Source: Tepidanaerobacter acetatoxydans_A (GTDB lineage: Bacteria; Bacillota; Thermosediminibacteria; Thermosediminibacterales; Tepidanaerobacteraceae). From it: a stretch of 25,504 nt of DNA. Shown here piece after piece: positions 6,973 to 14,908 of the stretch (its first letter is position 1; each line of letters starts with the position of its first letter). The notes below the pieces were generated by a model, which was not told the origin of the DNA, did no database searches, and saw only the letters and a list, made by a program, of their open reading frames with translations. The stretch lies in contig JALHJR010000034.1 of NCBI GenBank assembly GCA_022840405.1, positions 1 through 25,504 of the forward strand. Reading direction: 5' to 3'. Position numbers and translations under genes: made by a program.

Positions 6973-7662
6973 TTGAATGAGAAGATTTTAGTGGTTGATG
7001 ATGAAAAACCCATTGTAGACATTTTAAGATACAACCTTTCTAAAGAGGGGTATAATGTTTTGGCGGCTTATGATGGTGATGAGGCTATAAACATTGCCCT
7101 AAAAGAAGATCCAGACTTAATACTATTGGACATTATGCTGCCTAAGCAGGACGGTTTTTCAGTATGCAAGAAACTTAGGGAAAAAATTACTAGCCCGATA
7201 ATCATGCTGACAGCCAGAGGTGAGGAAGTAGACAAGGTCTTAGGCTTAGAGCTTGGTGCAGATGATTATATTACAAAACCCTTCAGCATGAGAGAGCTTA
7301 TGGCTCGAGTAAAAGCCAATTTGAGAAGGATTGCTCTTTCTGAGCCCGGCGGCGAAGAAGAAATTATACGACTGGGAGATTTGGAGCTTGATTTAAAAAG
7401 TTATGTAGTAAGAAAAAGGGGGAAACCGCTTGATCTTACTTTTCGCGAGTATGAATTAATTAAATATCTTTCTACTCAGGCAGGACAGGTTTTTACCCGC
7501 GAAAAACTTTTAGAGGAAGTGTGGGGTTATGAGTATTATGGGGATATACGCACTGTAGATGTAACAGTGCGGCGACTTCGGGAAAAGGTAGAAGACGATC
7601 CTGCCAACCCTACATATATTATTACTAAACGAGGTGTGGGCTACTACTTTAGGAAGCAATAG
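6973..7662 (+). CDS. walR: WalR (YycF) response regulator
   Basis: This encodes a 229-residue OmpR/PhoB-family regulator of the essential cell-wall two-component system. The receiver domain (about 1-120) has the acidic pocket D9/D10, phospho-acceptor D53, T80 and K102. The C-terminal winged helix (about 130-229) includes the EYELIKYL and RTVDVTVRRLREK motifs. The N-terminal half, with DDEKPIVDIL and LGLELGADDYITKPFS, is close to WalR/YycF, and the walK, yycH-like and yycI-like genes downstream support Wal over PhoP. I chose TTG at 6973 because it gives the usual N terminus (MNEKILVVDDE) and sits 6 bases after GGGGGTG; an ATG at 6958 adds five residues without a ribosome binding site. walK follows after 10 bp. 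Confidence 0.93.
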   Translation: MNEKILVVDDEKPIVDILRYNLSKEGYNVLAAYDGDEAINIALKEDPDLILLDIMLPKQDGFSVCKKLREKITSPIIMLTARGEEVDKVLGLELGADDYITKPFSMRELMARVKANLRRIALSEPGGEEEIIRLGDLELDLKSYVVRKRGKPLDLTFREYELIKYLSTQAGQVFTREKLLEEVWGYEYYGDIRTVDVTVRRLREKVEDDPANPTYIITKRGVGYYFRKQ

Positions 7663-7672
7663 GTGGTGCTGA

Positions 7673-9445
7673 ATGTTCAAGAGCATCCAGTGGAAACTGG
7701 TCGTTATATACATTATGCTGATACTACTGGCCATGGAGGTAGTTGGAATTTTCATGGTTCAGTCTTTGGAGAAATATCATATAGATACCCTTGCCAATAC
7801 CTTAGATGGCAAAGCACAGCTAATTTCCGGTTATATTGAAAGGCACTTGACTCCAGTTCCTCAGCCGCAAGATATAAGCGATGTTATTAAAGGGTTTGGC
7901 CAAGAGATGGGTATTGCTATTCTTGACGGCTCTGCAAGTATCATAACATCTACTGATGATACGAGATTTCAAAAGAATACCAGACTCCTGACTCCTGAAA
8001 TAACACAGGCTTCTTTCGGAACTCCGTCAAAGGATATGCGAGTTGATCCAAAAAGTAAAATCCCTTATATGTACTGTGCGTATCCGGTAAAAAACGGCGA
8101 TACGGTAGTAGGTATTATTTATCTTACATCATCGATGAAGAGCATATATGATACTATTGCCAGCACAAAAACCATATTGCTTACGGCTACTCTTATAAGT
8201 CTTGTAGTAACAGGATTAGTTGGATTTGCTCTGTCAAAGACCATAACAGGCCCAATTCAGGAAGTTACTAAGAGAGCTGCATCACTGGCCCAGGGAGATT
8301 TTGACCAGCATATAAAGGTCAAATCCGACGATGAAATAGGAAAGCTGACGAACATGTTTAACTTCCTTACTACTCGTCTTAAGGAAACCATGGAAGAGAT
8401 ATCTGACGAAAAAGAAAAGATGGAGGCAATCCTTATAAATATGGCCGATGGCGTTATTGCCTTAAATGATGAGGGGCAAGTCATACATATAAACCCTGTT
8501 GCGAGGCAGATGCTGTCACTGGATGAAAGTATCAACGGTCAAAATTTTTCTTTGGAACTGAGCAGGTTATTAAATATTGACATGAAGCAGCTTTTGAATA
8601 ATGATTTTGACAATAGTGAAACTCTTATCAAAACCAAGGATGCCATATTAAAATCCATCTATGCTCCTTTAAGACGAGAAAACCGAATTGTAGGGCATGT
8701 CTTTGTGTTTCAAGATATAACAAAACAGCATCGACTTGAAGCCATGCGCAAGGAATTTGTGGCTAATGTATCACATGAGCTTAGAACTCCTCTTACTACT
8801 ATTAAGAGCTATGCTGAAACCCTTCTTGATGGAGCATTGGAAGAAGCTGAGATATCGCGGCAGTTTATGAGTGTTATAAATGATGAAGCCGATCGGATGA
8901 CGCGATTAGTAAGCGATTTATTAGAGCTTTCACGCCTTGACAATAAGGAAACAAAATGGGATATGAAACCGATAGATGTCGGAACCATATTGAAAAATGT
9001 TATAACAAAAATGGATGTAAGTATCAAAAGAAAAAGCCAGATGATAAAGGCTAATATACCGGAAGAATTGCCGGAAGTTTTTGCAGATAATGATAAAATT
9101 GAGCAAGTCTTTCAAAATATCTTAAGTAATGCTTATAAATATACCCCGGAAGGTGGTAAAATATATATTGATATAGAGTATGCTTGGAAAATGGTAAAAA
9201 TAACCTTTAAAGATACGGGTGTTGGCATACCAAAAGAAGACCTTCCCCGAATTTTCGAAAGGTTTTATAGAGTAGATAAGACCAGATCCAGGGAAATGGG
9301 TGGAACAGGCTTGGGCCTTTCAATTGCAAGAGAGATAGTACAAGCACATGGCGGTGAAATTAGCATAAGTAGCGAGCTTGGTAAAGGCACAAGTGTAACT
9401 ATACAAATTCCGGCCATATCAGGCCAATTAGTAAGCACAAATTAA
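7673..9445 (+). CDS. walK: WalK (YycG) sensor histidine kinase
   Basis: This encodes a 590-residue membrane kinase, the partner of WalR. It has TM1 (about 8-28), an extracellular Cache/PAS-like sensor (about 29-165), TM2 (about 167-188), HAMP (about 190-242), a cytoplasmic PAS domain (about 250-355), and HisKA with phospho-acceptor H368 in VSHELRTPL. HATPase_c (about 470-585) shows the N box (QNILSNAYKYTPEGG), DTGVGIP, FERFYRVDKTRS and GGTGLGLSI. This TM-sensor-TM-HAMP-PAS-HK order and length match WalK. The start is ATG at 7673, with AGGTGGTG overlapping the walR stop codon, which suggests coupled translation. A WalR-type box array begins 5 bp after its stop codon. Confidence 0.94.
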   Translation: MFKSIQWKLVVIYIMLILLAMEVVGIFMVQSLEKYHIDTLANTLDGKAQLISGYIERHLTPVPQPQDISDVIKGFGQEMGIAILDGSASIITSTDDTRFQKNTRLLTPEITQASFGTPSKDMRVDPKSKIPYMYCAYPVKNGDTVVGIIYLTSSMKSIYDTIASTKTILLTATLISLVVTGLVGFALSKTITGPIQEVTKRAASLAQGDFDQHIKVKSDDEIGKLTNMFNFLTTRLKETMEEISDEKEKMEAILINMADGVIALNDEGQVIHINPVARQMLSLDESINGQNFSLELSRLLNIDMKQLLNNDFDNSETLIKTKDAILKSIYAPLRRENRIVGHVFVFQDITKQHRLEAMRKEFVANVSHELRTPLTTIKSYAETLLDGALEEAEISRQFMSVINDEADRMTRLVSDLLELSRLDNKETKWDMKPIDVGTILKNVITKMDVSIKRKSQMIKANIPEELPEVFADNDKIEQVFQNILSNAYKYTPEGGKIYIDIEYAWKMVKITFKDTGVGIPKEDLPRIFERFYRVDKTRSREMGGTGLGLSIAREIVQAHGGEISISSELGKGTSVTIQIPAISGQLVSTN

Positions 9446-9450
9446 GTAAA

Positions 9451-9489
9451 TGTAACTTATTTTTAATAGGTCTGTAATAATTCTGTAAT
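9451..9489 (+). promoter_or_regulatory. Four-repeat WalR-type box array inside the wal operon
   Basis: Four hexamers lie exactly 11 bp apart: TGTAAC (9451-9456), TTTAAT (9462-9467), TGTAAT (9473-9478) and TGTAAT (9484-9489). Three match TGTWAH fully. A candidate -10, TATAAG at 9505-9510, has no -35, and its predicted start near 9517 places the array at about -66 to -28. This is the layout expected for activation by an OmpR-family regulator and suggests an internal promoter for the genes from 9580 onward. Confidence 0.68.
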
Positions 9490-9504
9490 GTTGGTCATTT
9501 AAAC

Positions 9505-9510
9505 TATAAG
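9505..9510 (+). promoter_or_regulatory. Candidate -10 of an internal wal operon promoter
   Basis: TATAAG (5 of 6 to TATAAT) lies 15 bp after the last WalR-type repeat and 70 bp before the next start codon. The -35 position is covered by the repeats, not by a TTGACA-like element, so activity would depend on the bound regulator. Confidence 0.4.
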
Positions 9511-9579
9511 AAGATAGATAGATTAGGGAAAGCAAGACCGGTATATTTTTGTTTTTTTATTCAAGAAAGGGAGATTGGC

Positions 9580-9993
9580 ATGAAAAAAACCGCAACAGTA
9601 TTGGCAATGCTTTTAGTTATCTTAATACTTTTCTCTCCCTCGGCTAAAGCCGATGAAGCTAAAAATTTTATAAAATTAAGTGAACCCAAGGATAACTATA
9701 TGACTTCCGCAGACAAAGTTTTAATTTCCGGTGAAACCGTGCCAAATTCCAAGGTCAGTGTGCTCATAAACGGGCGTAAGGAGGAAAAGGAACTTTCGGT
9801 AGGGGCTGCAGGTGTTTTTGTAACACAAGCACCTATTTCTTCCAAAGAAAATATTATTACCGTAAAAGCCTTATTCCCATCAGGAGAAACCGAAACGGTT
9901 TCGCGCAAGGTATATCAACTTGAAAGCGGATCAGAATTACCGGAACTTGGGTCCCTAATACAGACTCTCAAGTCATTTCTCATCCTTAAATAA
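9580..9993 (+). CDS. Small secreted protein with a bacterial Ig-like fold
   Basis: This encodes a 137-residue exported protein. The N terminus has a classical signal peptide with likely cleavage after AKA near residue 24. Residues about 33-112 look like one bacterial Ig-like domain: the pattern SGETVPNSKVSVLINGR, then alternating strands ending in ENIITVKALFPSGETETVSRKVYQ, is typical of Ig-like domains in surface proteins. No catalytic motif is present. The start is ATG at 9580 behind AAGAAAGGGAG. It lies between walK and the yycH-like gene, with its own WalR-type boxes upstream. Standard wal operons have no gene here, so it may be a wall-facing accessory or ligand of the system; that role is inferred from position only. 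Confidence 0.72.
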   Translation: MKKTATVLAMLLVILILFSPSAKADEAKNFIKLSEPKDNYMTSADKVLISGETVPNSKVSVLINGRKEEKELSVGAAGVFVTQAPISSKENIITVKALFPSGETETVSRKVYQLESGSELPELGSLIQTLKSFLILK

Positions 9994-10008
9994 AAGGCGG
10001 TGTTGCCA

Positions 10009-11283
10009 TTGTCAAAGGATTTTATCCTGGGCTGGACTCTTATCCTGCTAGTGGCCATCAGCCTTTTTCTTTCATTTAACATCTGGTCTGGGGTTCCCGG
10101 GCATCTGGGAACCGCAAGAACGGTGCAGTATGAAAAAAACATAGACCCGATTAGCGCCGTCAGTCCTGAAAAAATCTTGGTTTATTTAGGCAATTCTTTT
10201 AACACCATTTTAAAACCTTCATCGCCCTTGTATGATAAGACCTGGGCTATTTCTAAAAAACTTTTGGCTTCGCAGTGGACGATAAGTCCGGAGCCAATGA
10301 CTAATATAAAGCAAGAGTATTTTACGCATAAAAAAGGCTTGGAGGTTTTCTTTCCTACGCCTTTACCGCCGTCCTTCATAAAGCAACTTTTTGATATTAG
10401 TGCGGGTGATACATCGATAATAGACGGGAAGTTAATCCGTTCATTTATACTGGTTAGCGATGGCGAGCTTTTATGTTATTTGACGGACAGTGACGGAAGC
10501 TATTATAAAGTAGGCAAAGGTGACAGTGATGCTGAACTTACCGGCCTTATCAAGGAAATAAATGATTCGAGTCCTCCCATGTTTGCCAGCCTTACGGCAG
10601 ATGTAAATCTCAAGGTAAATGGTGATGTATATGTTTCGCTGTTGCCGTATGAGCTTCCTATGTATTCTTTAAAAAAGGAAACGATTTTGGAAGAACAAGT
10701 GGCGTCTGAATTTTTCATGGACTTTTCTGTGACACGTAGAATTGAAGAAAGAGACGGCACTATAATATATACTGATGGTCAGCAGGGCCTTAGGATTTAT
10801 GATGATGGATCAATTGAATATAATTTTCCTGTTACTCAAGAACAGCGTAAAACTCAAAATCTTTATGAGGCTTTCAAAACAGCAATAGATTTTGTGGCTT
10901 CACACGGCGGATGGCCAGAAGGTGGTTACCTAGCTTCATATGAAGCTAAAAGCGAATCACAGGGTTCAACGACGTATATTTTTAGATTCAAAATCAGAGT
11001 TAATGGCTTTAGGATTGTAAATTCAGATGATTATATTGTAATAGCTGTTGAAGGAAACCAGGTAAAAAATTATTATAGAGATGTAGCTTGGTCCATAAAG
11101 CAAGAAGGAATAAGGGATCTTATGACGCCTGTGGAAGCATTAAATGCTGCAGTATCCACTAAAAATATAAAGACTGTAAATGATATATACCCCGGATACA
11201 TGATTGAGGGAGAAAAGCTAAAACCTGTATGGGTTATTAAAACAGCAGATATGGAAGTAATCATACAGGACCTTTCGGAGTGA
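10009..11283 (+). CDS. YycH-like regulator of WalK
   Basis: This encodes a 424-residue membrane-anchored extracytoplasmic protein. One N-terminal transmembrane helix (about 8-26, with the pattern ILGWTLILLVAISLFLSFNIW) is followed by a long exterior region, the architecture of YycH (WalH). In Bacillus, YycH and YycI contact WalK through their transmembrane helices and adjust its activity. Sequence recognition here is weak and rests on length, topology and the position walK-x-yycH-yycI. The start is probably TTG at 10009, nine bases after AAGGCGG; GTG at 10000 overlaps that ribosome binding site. The stop codon region overlaps the ribosome binding site of the next gene, so the two are probably translationally coupled. 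Confidence 0.8.
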   Translation: MSKDFILGWTLILLVAISLFLSFNIWSGVPGHLGTARTVQYEKNIDPISAVSPEKILVYLGNSFNTILKPSSPLYDKTWAISKKLLASQWTISPEPMTNIKQEYFTHKKGLEVFFPTPLPPSFIKQLFDISAGDTSIIDGKLIRSFILVSDGELLCYLTDSDGSYYKVGKGDSDAELTGLIKEINDSSPPMFASLTADVNLKVNGDVYVSLLPYELPMYSLKKETILEEQVASEFFMDFSVTRRIEERDGTIIYTDGQQGLRIYDDGSIEYNFPVTQEQRKTQNLYEAFKTAIDFVASHGGWPEGGYLASYEAKSESQGSTTYIFRFKIRVNGFRIVNSDDYIVIAVEGNQVKNYYRDVAWSIKQEGIRDLMTPVEALNAAVSTKNIKTVNDIYPGYMIEGEKLKPVWVIKTADMEVIIQDLSE

Positions 11284-11288
11284 TATTT

Positions 11289-12140
11289 TTGGAATGGAAA
11301 AAAGCGATTGCTATTCTTGTTGCATCATTTATAATACTTAACGTATTTTTGGTATTTAACTTATGGTTTAAAGAAAAGCCCATGGCTGAATTTAAACTTA
11401 CTTCAGGCCAACAGTTCGAAATCAAACAGTATTTAATGGAAAGAGGCGTTATATTAAAGGTAGATGATTTAAAAGAGGGAAGGCCTCAGTCTTTGCTAGA
11501 AGTGAGTTTTCAAAAGGTAGATGAAAAAAAGGCTTTAGAAAGTTTTTTTGGAAAAAAAGCACTGCCGCAAATTAACAAGACTCAAGACGGGAGAATCTAT
11601 ACTTTTGAAAAGCAGCAACTTATAATTACGGATAACGGATTTATTACTTATTTCAATAATGAGGACCAAATAATATGGCCAAATCTTACAAAAGAACAAG
11701 CAGAAAACGAAGCGGCAAATTTTATTAAAAATCATGGTAGTATGCCGGCAGATGCGGTACTAGACAAGGTTACCTATGACGAGAAAAGCCAAGGTTACTT
11801 ATTAGAGTATGTCCGCTACTACGACAATTTTTTCATAGATAACAGCTATGTAACAATGCTTGTTACGCCTTCCGGAATTAAAACCTATTATCAGTGCTGG
11901 CTCAAGCCTTTAGGCTATATAGGTAAAAAACGAGGTGTTATTTCACCTCTCACAGCTATTATGAGGGTTATTAATGAGGTTCAGGCTGAAAATCAAATAT
12001 CAATAACTCGAGTTCAGCAGGGATATTATTCTAAACTTTATGATGCCAATCGCTGGCAGGTGGCTCCGGTGTGGAAAATAGAGCTAAATGACGGTGATAT
12101 TTATTATGTAAATGCTTATACAGGTGAAATGGAACAATGA
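11289..12140 (+). CDS. YycI-like regulator of WalK
   Basis: This encodes a 283-residue protein with an N-terminal transmembrane helix (MEWKKAIAILVASFIILNVFLVFNLW is the anchoring pattern, written by its outline: W3, K4, then a hydrophobic run to about 22) and an extracytoplasmic domain. YycI proteins start in the same way and share a fold with YycH. The C-terminal part, with repeated strands and PVWKIELNDGDIYYVNAYT, resembles PepSY/YycI-type modules. The start is TTG at 11289, 8 bases after GGAG (11277-11280), which itself lies at the end of the upstream gene; an in-frame GTG at 11280 is less likely. The operon terminator follows at 12199, so this is the last gene of the wal operon. Confidence 0.8.
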   Translation: MEWKKAIAILVASFIILNVFLVFNLWFKEKPMAEFKLTSGQQFEIKQYLMERGVILKVDDLKEGRPQSLLEVSFQKVDEKKALESFFGKKALPQINKTQDGRIYTFEKQQLIITDNGFITYFNNEDQIIWPNLTKEQAENEAANFIKNHGSMPADAVLDKVTYDEKSQGYLLEYVRYYDNFFIDNSYVTMLVTPSGIKTYYQCWLKPLGYIGKKRGVISPLTAIMRVINEVQAENQISITRVQQGYYSKLYDANRWQVAPVWKIELNDGDIYYVNAYTGEMEQ

Positions 12141-12198
12141 GCAACATGATGAAGGTATCGGTCTAATTAGCCGTTACCATAGAGAACCCGGCTTCTCC

Positions 12199-12223
12199 AA
12201 AAAAGCAGCTTAGCTGCTTTTTT
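12199..12223 (+). terminator. Terminator of the wal operon
   Basis: AAAAAAGCAGC (12199-12209) pairs with GCTGCTTTTTT (12213-12223) around a 3-base loop, ending in a T run. It lies 59 bp after the yycI-like gene and separates the wal operon from the DUF362 gene. Confidence 0.88.
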
Positions 12224-12492
12224 GATGTACTCTTTTTACTTGATGCAATATATCTGACGAATTATTGCCCGGGAAATAGAAAATACTAACATAATGTCGA
12301 TAAAATGCATAAAGAAGGATTGGAGGATTTTTTGTGGAATTATTAATAATGCTTACCCAGTAATCGAAACTAATAGCAGGATAGATTTTTAGCAATCGGC
12401 TAAAGCGATTTAAAAAATCCTAACTCTAATCAACTTACATATTAAGATTGATTTTTTGTTAAAAATATATAATTTCAAGCAGGAGGTTTACA
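12224..12492 (+). other. Leader region of the DUF362 gene with distant inverted repeat
   Basis: No gene is visible. GGATTTTTT (12325-12333) and AAAAAATCC (12412-12420) are perfect complements 78 bases apart and could close a long structured domain, but I recognise no riboswitch core between them. TATAAT at 12468-12473 lacks a proper -35, so the promoter for the next gene is uncertain. Confidence 0.4.
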
Positions 12493-13641
12493 ATGACAAA
12501 AAAAATTTATTTTGCAAATGCTAGGGTAAAGAGCTACGATTTTAAGTACAGTTTTGTGGCAAAGTTTGAGCAGATACTTAATCTGATTGATTTTAAAGAA
12601 TTTATCAATGAAAAAGATTATGTTGCTGTTAAGACTCACTTCGGCTCTTATGGAGCACATCGCATCGTACGCCCGATTTTTTTGAAAAAAGTCGTGGACA
12701 AGGTAAAGGAAGTAGGCGGCAAGCCGTTTGTTACCGATACTGTAAGAATTCCGGGGCTGGAGTATTTGGATGTGGCCAATATGGAAGGTATAAACCATCT
12801 GTCTGTAGGAGCGCCGGTTATTTTAGCAGATGGCATCTTCGGCCAAGACCAGGTAAAGGTTAAAAGCGGTCCGATTCTAAAAGAGATAGGAGTTGCCTCG
12901 GCTATATACCATGCACCGGCAATGATAGTAGTATCTCATTGTAAGGGGCATGTGCAATCGGGATTTGGCGGTGCCATTAAAAATCTGGGGATGGGCGGCA
13001 TAAGCTGTAAGGACAATTGCGGTGAAGCTGAAAGAGGACGGATACATTTTGAAGAAAACAAACATCTCATTTGGCTTGATGATAAGTGTATACGCTGCAG
13101 ACAATGTGTGGATGTCTGTCCGCACGGTGCCATTAAGCTGATGAATGACTGTATAGTTATAGATAAATCCATATGTGTAAAATGCGGCCGCTGCTCTCGA
13201 GTATGTGAAGCAAAGGCACTGATTGCCCCAATTACCGAAGAGGGCTTTCAAGCAGGCTTAGCTGAGTCGGCACATGCTGTAGTATCGACATTTGAAAAAG
13301 GCAGAATCCTATACATAAATTTTATCACAGAAGTTCAGCCCGAATGTGATTGTATGCCCATGGCTGATACTCCACTGGTGCAGGATCAGGGTGTTTTACT
13401 GTCTTTCGACCCGGTGGCTATCGACCAAGCTGCCATAGACATGATAAACAGTGCAGCACCACTTGCCCAATCAAAAGCTGCGGATAAAAATGTTAAAAAG
13501 GGGGATAATATATTAAAGGCCGTGACCGGTAAAAATGCCCAGCTTCACATTGATGCTGCATGCAAGCTTGGTATGGGTACTAAGGAATATGAGTTGATTA
13601 CCATTACGGAAAAAGATGTAAGCGAGGGCGAAGGAGAATAG
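12493..13641 (+). CDS. DUF362 protein with two [4Fe-4S] clusters
   Basis: This encodes a 382-residue cytoplasmic iron-sulfur protein. The DUF362 region (about 1-190 and 245-350) includes VAVKTHFGSYGAHRIVRP and the SHCKGHVQSGFGGAIKNLGMG motif near 150-170. A bacterial-ferredoxin insert carries C199, C202, C205, C209 followed by P, and C228, C231, C234, C238, two complete [4Fe-4S] binding sets. The function of DUF362 proteins is not established; electron transfer is the reasonable inference. The start is ATG at 12493 behind AGGAGG. The htrA-like gene follows after 43 bp with no terminator, so they may be co-transcribed. In Bacillus the metallo-beta-lactamase gene walJ lies between walI and htrC; here this protein takes that place. 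Confidence 0.86.
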   Translation: MTKKIYFANARVKSYDFKYSFVAKFEQILNLIDFKEFINEKDYVAVKTHFGSYGAHRIVRPIFLKKVVDKVKEVGGKPFVTDTVRIPGLEYLDVANMEGINHLSVGAPVILADGIFGQDQVKVKSGPILKEIGVASAIYHAPAMIVVSHCKGHVQSGFGGAIKNLGMGGISCKDNCGEAERGRIHFEENKHLIWLDDKCIRCRQCVDVCPHGAIKLMNDCIVIDKSICVKCGRCSRVCEAKALIAPITEEGFQAGLAESAHAVVSTFEKGRILYINFITEVQPECDCMPMADTPLVQDQGVLLSFDPVAIDQAAIDMINSAAPLAQSKAADKNVKKGDNILKAVTGKNAQLHIDAACKLGMGTKEYELITITEKDVSEGEGE

Positions 13642-13684
13642 CATAACCGGTCAGGGCCTAATCCATAGAAAGCAGGTGTGTTTC

Positions 13685-14800
13685 ATGGGAAAGCACAATA
13701 GCAGGTGGTCCCGACCGGATATTAAGAAGATACTGGCAGTAGCTGTCTTGAGCGCCCTTGTTGGAGCACTGGCAGCTACTTTTATTACTACATCTATCAT
13801 TTATGGCAATCATCAGTCAAGACATGAACAAAAATCGGAAACTTCTGAAATTGTCCAGGTCCAAGAAGCAGCCATTCCGGTCATAGCACGAGAAGTGACA
13901 CCCGCCGTAGTAGGTATATCCACAGTTCGTGTAGAGTATGACTTTTTTTACAGGCCGGTGGAAACGGAAGCGGTAGGCTCCGGTATCATAGTAAATGAGT
14001 CGGGCTATATAATTACTAATGACCATGTAGTGGGCAATGCCGACCAAATCACGGTGTTTCTTTCAGATGGTAGAAAGTACAAAGCCCGCAGGCTCTATAG
14101 CGACTTTGCACTTGACCTTTCTTTAATAAAAATAAATGCACCTGATTTGACAGTTGCCAAACTGGGAGATTCTGACAAGGTTGTGGTAGGGGATTTGGCG
14201 GTAGCCATTGGGAACCCTCTGGGACTTGCCCTTCAGAGGACTGTTACGGCAGGCATCATAAGTGCTTTAAACCGTACGGTTGTAGTTAGAGATAGCAGAG
14301 GTGAGGTATTGATGCAAGACTTAATTCAAACAGATGCCTCGATAAATCCGGGCAATAGCGGTGGCCCTTTAGTAAATAATTATGGGGAAATAATTGGTAT
14401 AAATACCGTTAAAGCTTCTCAAGCTGAAGCCATAGGGTTTTCCATACCCATCAATATGGCACGGCCTATAGTTAACAGCATAATAGAAAAAGGCAGGTTT
14501 GATAAACCTTATCTAGGTATTGAAGGTATCGATCGTGAGATAGCTCGAGCTATGAATGTAAAAGTGACGGTAGATAGCGGTATATATGTAACGGGGGTAA
14601 ATGAGGGCAGTCCTGCCGATGTGGCTGGTATTAAAAAAGGTGATGTTATTACAAAGCTTGCCGGCAAAAAAGTAGGTTCAATGGCAAAACTTCGGCAAGT
14701 AATATACGGTTTGGATGTTGGGGAACAAGTAGATATAGAGATAATGCGAGATAAAAGTGTAATAACAAAAACAATTGTGCCATCAAAAATAACTACGTAA
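13685..14800 (+). CDS. HtrA/DegP-like membrane-anchored serine protease
   Basis: This encodes a 371-residue envelope quality-control protease. An N-terminal transmembrane anchor (about 14-36) is followed by a trypsin-like domain with the triad H114 (ITNDHV), D144 (ALDLSLIKI) and S225 in GNSGGPL, then one PDZ domain (about 273-368, from YLGIEG to IMRDKSV). One PDZ and a membrane anchor match the HtrA/HtrC/YycK proteins that end the wal locus in Bacillus. I chose ATG at 13685, 7 bases after AGGTG; GTG at 13676 overlaps that site. It is probably transcribed with the DUF362 gene. No convincing terminator follows, but the next gene has its own promoter. Confidence 0.93.
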   Translation: MGKHNSRWSRPDIKKILAVAVLSALVGALAATFITTSIIYGNHQSRHEQKSETSEIVQVQEAAIPVIAREVTPAVVGISTVRVEYDFFYRPVETEAVGSGIIVNESGYIITNDHVVGNADQITVFLSDGRKYKARRLYSDFALDLSLIKINAPDLTVAKLGDSDKVVVGDLAVAIGNPLGLALQRTVTAGIISALNRTVVVRDSRGEVLMQDLIQTDASINPGNSGGPLVNNYGEIIGINTVKASQAEAIGFSIPINMARPIVNSIIEKGRFDKPYLGIEGIDREIARAMNVKVTVDSGIYVTGVNEGSPADVAGIKKGDVITKLAGKKVGSMAKLRQVIYGLDVGEQVDIEIMRDKSVITKTIVPSKITT

Positions 14801-14812
14801 AATGAAAAATGG

Positions 14813-14841
14813 TTGACAAAAGTATTTTTACACTTTATCAT
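14813..14841 (+). promoter_or_regulatory. Sigma-A promoter of the amino acid ABC transporter operon
   Basis: TTGACA (14813-14818) and TATCAT (14836-14841) are separated by 17 bp. Transcription would start near 14848, leaving a leader of about 60 bases before the substrate-binding protein gene. Confidence 0.8.
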
Positions 14842-14908
14842 ATTAGAGTAGTAAAGCAAAGGCCTTGCTCGAAAATAAAAAATATGGCCAAGGGAAAGGG
14901 GAAGCAAA

